A program made the position numbers and the translations under genes. Shown here piece after piece: positions 6,824 through 11,738 of a stretch of 11,738 nucleotides of DNA. Each line of letters opens with the position of its first letter. The first letter of the stretch is position 1. The stretch comes from Mariprofundales bacterium (GTDB lineage Bacteria > Pseudomonadota > Zetaproteobacteria > Mariprofundales > S012-25), in contig WFOX01000256.1 of NCBI GenBank assembly GCA_015487905.1, forward strand, positions 1-11,738. Reading direction: 5' to 3'. The notes under the pieces are model-generated. The model was given only the letters and a program-made list of their open reading frames with translations, was not told the origin of the DNA and did not search any database.

Positions 6824-7228
6824 ATGCAGAGACGGGATTGGCAAAAGCGCTTGCAGCAGGCGGGGTTGCGCGCCACCCCGCAGCGCGTGCTCGCAGCCGA
6901 GCTTGTGCTTGCGCGCGCGCGCCACATCACGCCGCAGCAGCTTCATGCGGAGCTTGCGGCGCGCTTGCCCGGGGTTTCGCTCAACACGGCCTATCAGATC
7001 CTGCAGCAGTTTGAAGCGCTCGGTTGGGTGCGGCGGCTTGCGCTGGGCGCGCGCACCTGGTTTGACAGCAACACGACCCCACACGACCACCTCGTTTGCA
7101 CGCGCTGCGGCCGGATGGAAGATCTTCCACCAGAGCAGGCACAGCTTTCTTCTGTGCCTCAGGGTTGGCGCATCACGCGCGTGATGCGGATCGCGGAAGG
7201 GTTATGTCCGCGCTGTCTTAGCCGATAA
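6824..7228 (+). CDS. Fur-family metalloregulator, PerR-like peroxide sensor
   Basis: This is a 134-aa DNA-binding repressor of the Fur family. The winged helix includes GLRATPQR (14-21) and the recognition region SLNTAYQILQQFEALGWV (52-69). Aligned by eye with Bacillus subtilis PerR, all five regulatory-metal ligands are matched: His34, Asp81, His87, His89 and Asp100. The structural zinc cysteines are also present: Cys92, Cys95, Cys128 and Cys131. Asp rather than Glu at positions 81 and 100 favours PerR over ferric-uptake Fur. The divergent neighbour is a peroxidase, which fits peroxide sensing by histidine oxidation. The ATG at 6824 gives a normal family N terminus but has no good Shine-Dalgarno (only AGGG at 6813-6816) and sits right after the -10. 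The 3' end overlaps the convergent RpfE-like gene by 11 bases. A Zur- or Fur-like role is the alternative. Confidence 0.9.
   Translation: MQRRDWQKRLQQAGLRATPQRVLAAELVLARARHITPQQLHAELAARLPGVSLNTAYQILQQFEALGWVRRLALGARTWFDSNTTPHDHLVCTRCGRMEDLPPEQAQLSSVPQGWRITRVMRIAEGLCPRCLSR
7169..7188. repeat. Perfect 20-bp palindrome inside the regulator's 3' coding region
   Basis: The sequence from 7169 to 7188 is identical to its reverse complement, centred on ACGCGCGT. It encodes RITRVMR of the PerR-like protein and lies about 30 bases past the stop of the convergent RpfE-like gene. No T tract follows on either strand, so it is not a standard intrinsic terminator. Confidence 0.6.
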
Positions 7229-8048
7229 GCCGCGCACGCAGCAGCGCAGGCCAGCGCGGCGGCCCAGATCCAGCCCGGAGCAAAGGCCAAGCAAACGCAC
7301 GGCGCGAAAGCTCCAGCGCTTCGCTTGCGCCTGCGATGAGAATGTGCCGCGGCGGGCGGCGCGGCGGCCAAAGCGATGAAGAAGCAGCCAGATCCACGAA
7401 CACGGCACGCGCATCGCGCGCATCGGCCATAGCCGCAAGCTCAGGATCGTTCGTGCAAGCGCGAATCCTCGGCGCATCGCAAGGCAAAGGCGCGCCCCCC
7501 CAAAGCCAAAGGCCGTCTGCAAGGCCCTCTTTGCGCAGCGCCATCTCCATCTCGGCGTGCAATCGCAGCCAATCCTTCGCGTCGCGGCCGGAAGGAGGAC
7601 GATTGGGAATCCCTTGCGTGCGCAAATGGCCGAAGTCGGGGGGATGCACATCCCAGATGCGCTCAGCAACGACAAGCAAGGCGCCGCCTGCATCCACAAG
7701 CGCAAGCCCAAGCGGCTCAAGCAGCGGCGTGAGGATGCGGGAAAGCTGCGCGCGCTCGGAAGAGGCAAGCGCAAGTGGCATGGCATGCGCGCGCGCCTGC
7801 GGATACGCGCGCACCTCGGCCCGATAGGGCGTGGCGATCCAAAGCTGGGCGCCGCGCGCTCGTTCAGGCCATCGCGCAGCGGCAAGCGCCGCCGCAGGAA
7901 CCCCCAGCGCCGTCGCGGCCAACGCAAGCGCATGTCCTGGCACGGCGGGCACATGCCGCATGCGATAGCGCCAGCGCCAAGGCCGCGGCATCGCCGCCCA
8001 AGGATCGGCGACAAGCGAAGGCGCGCCCAAAAGCACCCAAAAGTCCAT
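7218..8048 (-). CDS. RpfE-like / phosphoglycerate-mutase-like conserved protein
   Basis: This is a 276-aa protein of uncertain function. It resembles a family found in beta- and gammaproteobacteria that is annotated either as RpfE-type regulatory protein or as cofactor-independent phosphoglycerate-mutase-like. Matching blocks are WIATPYRAEV near 70-79 (family ADPVHL region), the LALASSERAQL segment, and WLRLHAEMEMALRKEGLADG with LWLWGG (160-185). The family usually has NE-QM-hPvN-R before WLWGGG, and several of those positions are changed here. It has no signal peptide and no clear catalytic motif. ATG 8048 is the best start, but no Shine-Dalgarno precedes it; an in-frame TTG at 8093 is possible. 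It is the last gene of the alaS-rmuC-apaH group and converges on the PerR-like gene with an 11-base overlap. A rival frame over 7202-8014 was rejected because it lacks these motifs. Confidence 0.7.
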   Translation of the reverse strand: MDFWVLLGAPSLVADPWAAMPRPWRWRYRMRHVPAVPGHALALAATALGVPAAALAAARWPERARGAQLWIATPYRAEVRAYPQARAHAMPLALASSERAQLSRILTPLLEPLGLALVDAGGALLVVAERIWDVHPPDFGHLRTQGIPNRPPSGRDAKDWLRLHAEMEMALRKEGLADGLWLWGGAPLPCDAPRIRACTNDPELAAMADARDARAVFVDLAASSSLWPPRRPPRHILIAGASEALELSRRAFAWPLLRAGSGPPRWPALLRARLIG

Positions 8049-8099
8049 ACCGCAAAGCTTGCTCAGGCGATCAGGTGCGCAAGCGGCGCGCAAAGCGCC

Positions 8100-8924
8100 T
8101 CATGTGCCAGGGGTGCAATAGCCCGGACAAGAAAGCGCTTGCAAGGCAACCCCGCCCTTAGCGAGCAAGCGCGCCGCCACAAGCCGCCCGCCCCAGACAC
8201 AGCCACCATCCAGCCCGAGCACATCGCGGCTGTCCAGCACCGGCCCGCGCGCGGCCCAATGGCCGAAGATCACGCGCGCATTCCCCTTCCAGCGCGCCGG
8301 ATGCCGATCCCAGGGAGCGAAGGCGCGGGAGGCCGGCCCGCCTGCGCGCGTGGTCCAGTCAAAGCGCCCGTCCGCCGTGCAATAGCGCGCGCGCGTGAAA
8401 ACCGAAAGCGCAAACAAAAGCCGCGCCTCTTCGTCCTCCGGCTCCACCTCGGGCGCAGGCTCGGCAAAGGCGCGCGCAAGAAAGTCCCGCCAACCATCCC
8501 CTTGCAAGCGCGCCTCTATCGCCCGCGCAAGCCCCTCAATCGTGTCCCAGTCCCAACGCGGCGATAGCCCCGCATGCACAAGCGCCCAGCTTGCCCCTTC
8601 CACCTCTTCGCGATGCACAAGCGGACAGCGCCGCAGCCAATCGCAAAGCGCCTCGGCCTCGGGCGCATCCAGCACAGGCGCAAGCTCGGGTGGGGGCCTG
8701 CGCACGCCCGCAAAGCAGGCAAGCAGAAAGAGATCGTGGTTGCCGAGCACGGAAAGGGCGTTCATCTTGCGCACGAAGCGCAAGGTCTCCAGCGACTTCG
8801 GGCCGCGATTCACAAGATCACCGACAAGCCAGAGCCGATCGCGCGCGGGATCAAAGCGAACCTGCGCAAGCAGCGCTTCAAGTTCGTCCAGGCAGCCCTG
8901 GATGTCGCCGACGGCCAGAATCAC
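8100..8924 (-). CDS. apaH: Bis(5'-nucleosyl)-tetraphosphatase, symmetrical (ApaH)
   Basis: ApaH hydrolyses diadenosine tetraphosphate to two ADP, clearing a nucleotide made as a by-product of aminoacyl-tRNA synthetases; it also acts on Np4-capped RNA. The 274-aa protein has the metallophosphatase blocks GDIQGC (6-11), GDLVNRGP (35-42), GNHD (61-64) and VHAGL (116-120). ApaH-specific blocks are VFTRARYC (175-182), GHWA (221-224) and LDGGCVWGG. The Gln in GDIQG, where phosphatases at large have His, is common in proteobacterial ApaH. The start is GTG at 8924, three bases after the rmuC stop, with no clear Shine-Dalgarno, so translation probably depends on rmuC readthrough of ribosomes. Lying downstream of alaS is thematically fitting because synthetases produce Ap4A. 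Confidence 0.96.
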   Translation of the reverse strand: MILAVGDIQGCLDELEALLAQVRFDPARDRLWLVGDLVNRGPKSLETLRFVRKMNALSVLGNHDLFLLACFAGVRRPPPELAPVLDAPEAEALCDWLRRCPLVHREEVEGASWALVHAGLSPRWDWDTIEGLARAIEARLQGDGWRDFLARAFAEPAPEVEPEDEEARLLFALSVFTRARYCTADGRFDWTTRAGGPASRAFAPWDRHPARWKGNARVIFGHWAARGPVLDSRDVLGLDGGCVWGGRLVAARLLAKGGVALQALSCPGYCTPGT

Positions 8925-8927
8925 GGG

Positions 8928-10223
8928 TTATTCGTCGGCGTCGTCCACAAGCGTTTGCGGCAGCGCCCGGCGCGTGCGCGCCTCACCCACGAACGCGCGC
9001 AAGGTCTCCAAGCGCCGCACGAGGTTGCCGCGGCCCTCCACGAGGTGTCGGCGGGCATCCGCAAATGTGTCCTGCGCCTCCCCGAGCTTTTTGCCCACCT
9101 TCTCAAAGGCTTCCAGAAAGCGCACGGCCTTGTCGTGCATCTCGGCCATCATCTTGACGATGCGCTCGGTCTCCTGCGTCTGGCGCTCGGCGCGCCAGGC
9201 CTGGGAGATGAGCTGCAAGGCCGCATAGAGCGTGGGCGGCGTGCAGACGACCACATGCTTGGCAAACGCCTTCATGAACAGATCGCGATCGGCCTCCAGC
9301 GCCGCGAGATACGCGCCCTCAATCGGCACGAACATGAGCGTGAACTCAGGCGGCTTGGCGCGTCCTCGGCCATCGTCAAAGACGAGCTGCTCATAGCGGC
9401 GCTCGGCGAGCTCCTCAATATGGCGGCGCATGCTCGCAAGATGCGCGCGCGCGGCCTCTTCGCGCTCCTCATCCGTTGCCGCATTCACGAACCGCTCGTA
9501 GGCCACAAGCGACACCTTCGCATCAATCACGATCGCGCGCGCCTTCGGCAAGAGCACGACGACATCGGGCCTGAAGCGCTTGCCATCCTCCGTCGTGACC
9601 ACGGGCTGCTTGAGATACTCCTCGCCCTCGCGCAAACCCGCGGCCTCCAAAAGCCGCTCCAGCACAAGCTCGCCCCAGGCGCCCTGCGCGCGCGTATCGC
9701 TTTTGAGCGCGCGCACAAGCCGCTCGGCCTCCTCGCCGAGCTTTTGCCCCGTTTCCACGACATGGCGGATCTGCTCGGCAAGCTGCGCATGGCGCGCCGT
9801 CATCTGCTGTTCCAGCCGCTCTACCTGCTCGGCAAAGCGCGCGAACTCGGCCTTGATCGGCTCCACGGTCTGCCTGAGCGTCTTTTCCCCTTCCGTCTCC
9901 AGGCGTTTGAGCCGCGCCTCCAAAAGCTCATGCGCAAGGCCGCGGAAGCGATCTTCCAGCGTCTGGCGCGCCTGCTCAAGCCAGGCTTTGGCGTTCGCCT
10001 GGGCCTCAAGCCGCGCCTCGGCCCCTGCCAAGCGCTCGCGCACGCGGGCAAGCTCATCCGCGGCTTCGTGCAGCTTCGCGCGCGCCTCATTCAGCTCCGT
10101 TTCGGCATCCTGCAAGCGGCTTGCGAGTGCAGATGCGCGCGCCCGCGCTTGCAGCCAAAGCACGAAGAACACAAGCGCAACGAGCGCGGCAAGGACAAGC
10201 GCCGCCCAGACTGTGGGCGTCAT
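8928..10223 (-). CDS. rmuC: RmuC family protein (DNA recombination/inversion-limiting)
   Basis: RmuC limits recombination at inverted repeats in E. coli; the biochemical activity is not settled, but the fold is nuclease-like. The 431-aa protein has a single N-terminal membrane helix (about 5-24) and a long Ala/Glu/Arg-rich coiled coil (about 28-170). Next comes the PD-(D/E)XK-type core: Glu185 in GAWGELVLE, Asp220 in RPDVVV, and Asp234 and Lys236 in IDAK. FVPIEGAY and VVCTPPTLYAAL are further family blocks, followed by a second helical region at the C terminus. The layout suggests a protein anchored to the inner membrane facing the cytoplasm. Its ATG overlaps the alaS stop as ATGA, and apaH begins 3 bases after its stop, so all three are probably one operon. 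Confidence 0.95.
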   Translation of the reverse strand: MTPTVWAALVLAALVALVFFVLWLQARARASALASRLQDAETELNEARAKLHEAADELARVRERLAGAEARLEAQANAKAWLEQARQTLEDRFRGLAHELLEARLKRLETEGEKTLRQTVEPIKAEFARFAEQVERLEQQMTARHAQLAEQIRHVVETGQKLGEEAERLVRALKSDTRAQGAWGELVLERLLEAAGLREGEEYLKQPVVTTEDGKRFRPDVVVLLPKARAIVIDAKVSLVAYERFVNAATDEEREEAARAHLASMRRHIEELAERRYEQLVFDDGRGRAKPPEFTLMFVPIEGAYLAALEADRDLFMKAFAKHVVVCTPPTLYAALQLISQAWRAERQTQETERIVKMMAEMHDKAVRFLEAFEKVGKKLGEAQDTFADARRHLVEGRGNLVRRLETLRAFVGEARTRRALPQTLVDDADE

Positions 10224-11738
10224 GCGGCGCCAAGCGCCTCGGCGATGGCCCTGCGCGCCGCCGCAAGCGCCGCATCCAGCTTTTCAGGCTGCGGCGCACC
10301 GCCCATCGCCATCTCAGGCTTGCCGCCGCCGCGCCCGCCCATCGCCTCAGCTGCTGTGCGCACGATCGCGCCCGCCTGCACGCGCGCGGTAAGCGCCCGC
10401 GCCACCTTCGCCACCACCTGCGCTTTGCCATCGCGGGCAAGCCCGAGCACCACGACGCCCTCGCCAAGCTGCGCCAGCGCCTTGTCCGCGGCATCGCGCA
10501 GGTCATGCACATCCTCCACCTTGGCCACAAGCACAGGCACGCCCGCGATGCGCTCCGCACCTGCGGCCAGCTCGCGCAAGGCGCTTGCAGCCAGCTTGGC
10601 CTTGGCCTGGGCAAGCGCGCGCTCCAGCTCGCGCACGCGTGCGGCCAGCGCCTCGGCCGCCTGAGGTGCCTCCTCGGGCTTTGTGCGCAAGGCGCGCGCG
10701 GTTTGGGCAAGCAGCCTTGCATCGGCGGCAAAGCTTTCGTAAGCCGCCTCCCCTGCCACGGCCTCTATACGGCGCACGCCTGCGCCGACCGCCTCTTCGC
10801 GCAGGATGCGAAAGACAGCGATGTCGCCCGTGCGATCCACATGCGTGCCGCCGCAAAGCTCCAGCGAAAAGCCCGCCTCCACGACGCGCACTTCATCCTC
10901 ATACTTTTCACCAAACAGCGCCATCGCGCCCTTGGCCTTGGCTTCCTCCAGGCTCATGATGTGCGTGCGCACGGGAAGGTTCTTGCGGATCTCGGCATTC
11001 ACGCGCCGCTCAATGCGCGCAAGCTCCTCCTCCGTAAGCGCCTTGGGGTGGGTAAAGTCAAAGCGCAGTCGCTCAGGCGCGACAAGCGAACCCGCCTGGC
11101 GCACATGCGCGCCCAGCACCTCGCGCAAGGCCGCGTGCAAGAGGTGCGTCGCCGTGTGATGCCGGCGGATCGCCTCGCGGCGGGCCTTGTCCACCTCCGC
11201 TTGCACGACCTCGCCGACCGCAAGCGTTCCTTGCTGCATGCGTCCCTTGTGCACGATGAGATCGGCAAGCGGCCGCTGCGTGTCCTCCACGACGAAGACG
11301 CCTTTGGGCCCTTTGAGCACGCCCGTATCCCCCACCTGGCCGCCCGCCTCGCCGTAAAACGGCGTTTGATTGAGCACGACCCAGCCTTCCTCGCCTTCGT
11401 TAAGCGCCTCGGCGGAGCTTCCCTCCTTGAGGATGCCGACGACCGCCCCTTCGGCGGAAAGCGTTTGATAGCCCAAAAACTCGCTTGGGCCGCGCTCTTC
11501 GCGGATGGCGAGCAAGGCCTCAGGCGGTGCCTCTTCGCCCGAGCCTTTCCATGCCGCCCGCGCACGCGCGCGCTGCTCGGCCATGCAGGCCGCAAAGCCC
11601 TCCTCGTCCAGGCGGATGTTCCGCCCGCGCAGGATGTCGGCGACGAGATCCAGCGGAAAGCCATAGGTGTCGTAAAGCTCAAAGAGCGTCGCTCCCGGAA
11701 TCGTGCGCGCGCGCGTGGCCTCGGCTGCGCGCGCGGCC
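10220..11738 (-). CDS. alaS: Alanyl-tRNA synthetase, C-terminal part (cut by window edge)
   Basis: AlaRS attaches alanine to tRNA-Ala in the cytosol and edits mischarged Ser and Gly. About 505 codons are visible; the catalytic N-terminal domain lies beyond position 11738. The frame enters the window already open and reads ELYDTYGFPLDLVADIL, the end of the tRNA-recognition region. The editing domain has the zinc ligands HTATH (bases 11158-11144) and CGGTH (10855-10841), plus QTPFYGEAGGQVGDTG. A coiled linker follows. The C-Ala/DHHA1 domain has GGRGGGKPEMAMGG, and the protein ends EALGAA at TGA 10222-10220. An internal Met at 11584 is not the start, since conserved sequence continues upstream of it. 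The stop overlaps the rmuC start by four bases. Confidence 0.97.
   Translation of the reverse strand, partial: AARAAEATRARTIPGATLFELYDTYGFPLDLVADILRGRNIRLDEEGFAACMAEQRARARAAWKGSGEEAPPEALLAIREERGPSEFLGYQTLSAEGAVVGILKEGSSAEALNEGEEGWVVLNQTPFYGEAGGQVGDTGVLKGPKGVFVVEDTQRPLADLIVHKGRMQQGTLAVGEVVQAEVDKARREAIRRHHTATHLLHAALREVLGAHVRQAGSLVAPERLRFDFTHPKALTEEELARIERRVNAEIRKNLPVRTHIMSLEEAKAKGAMALFGEKYEDEVRVVEAGFSLELCGGTHVDRTGDIAVFRILREEAVGAGVRRIEAVAGEAAYESFAADARLLAQTARALRTKPEEAPQAAEALAARVRELERALAQAKAKLAASALRELAAGAERIAGVPVLVAKVEDVHDLRDAADKALAQLGEGVVVLGLARDGKAQVVAKVARALTARVQAGAIVRTAAEAMGGRGGGKPEMAMGGAPQPEKLDAALAAARRAIAEALGAA

Noticed and set aside
7202..8014. Alternative minus-strand frame of 270 codons overlapping the RpfE-like gene
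   Set aside because: Its translation is Arg/Cys/Leu-rich without motifs, while the other frame carries the family blocks around LWLWGG.
8574..10664. Plus-strand open frame of 696 codons antisense to apaH, rmuC and alaS
   Set aside because: It is the longest open frame in the window but crosses three genes with intact catalytic motifs on the other strand; low-complexity Ala/Arg/Ser composition at the end and no family motif mark it as a shadow.

Overview
The window is a gene-dense stretch of chromosome from a GC-rich bacterium. Protein family content and gene order point to Proteobacteria, most likely a betaproteobacterium or a close gammaproteobacterial relative: tRNA-Lys then tig-clpP-clpX-lon, a symmetrical ApaH, RmuC, and an RpfE/phosphoglycerate-mutase-like protein. 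This placement is an inference from family resemblance. Every gene except one lies on the minus strand, so the window is described below in minus-strand transcription order, from high to low coordinates.

Region A (11738-7218, minus) starts with the 3' part of alaS, cut by the window edge. rmuC follows with a 4-base ATGA overlap, then apaH (GTG start 3 bases after the rmuC stop), then, after about 50 bases, an RpfE-like conserved gene. This looks like one transcription unit covering alanyl-tRNA charging, a membrane-anchored nuclease-fold protein, and Ap4A hydrolysis.

Region B (7228-5669) is an oxidative-stress module. A PerR-like Fur-family repressor (the only plus-strand gene) is divergent from an exported di-haem cytochrome c peroxidase. 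The 112 bases between them hold two back-to-back promoters whose -35 hexamers overlap, and a Fur/PerR-type palindrome covers that overlap. A single bound dimer could therefore control both genes. A perfect 16-bp hairpin terminator closes the peroxidase gene. The regulator's 3' end overlaps the convergent RpfE-like gene by 11 bases.

Region C (5615-4679, minus) contains a short-chain dehydrogenase/reductase with a complete catalytic tetrad, followed by a tRNA-Lys(CUU) gene with its own promoter and a strong terminator.

Region D (4601-1, minus) is the protein quality-control cluster tig-clpP-clpX-lon. Overlaps are 4 bases (tig/clpP) and 14 bases (clpP/clpX), with a 39-base gap before lon, which runs off the left edge. 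Trigger factor folds nascent chains, ClpXP and Lon degrade damaged or regulatory proteins, and the overlaps suggest coupled translation. The PPIase domain of this trigger factor appears to have lost its aromatic active-site residues.

I see no mobile element, CRISPR array, phage gene or unknown multi-gene system. The best leads are the shared PerR/peroxidase control region, the degenerate trigger-factor PPIase site, likely leaderless start sites (two mRNAs and one tRNA), and a strikingly frequent octamer, GCGCAAGC/GCTTGCGC.
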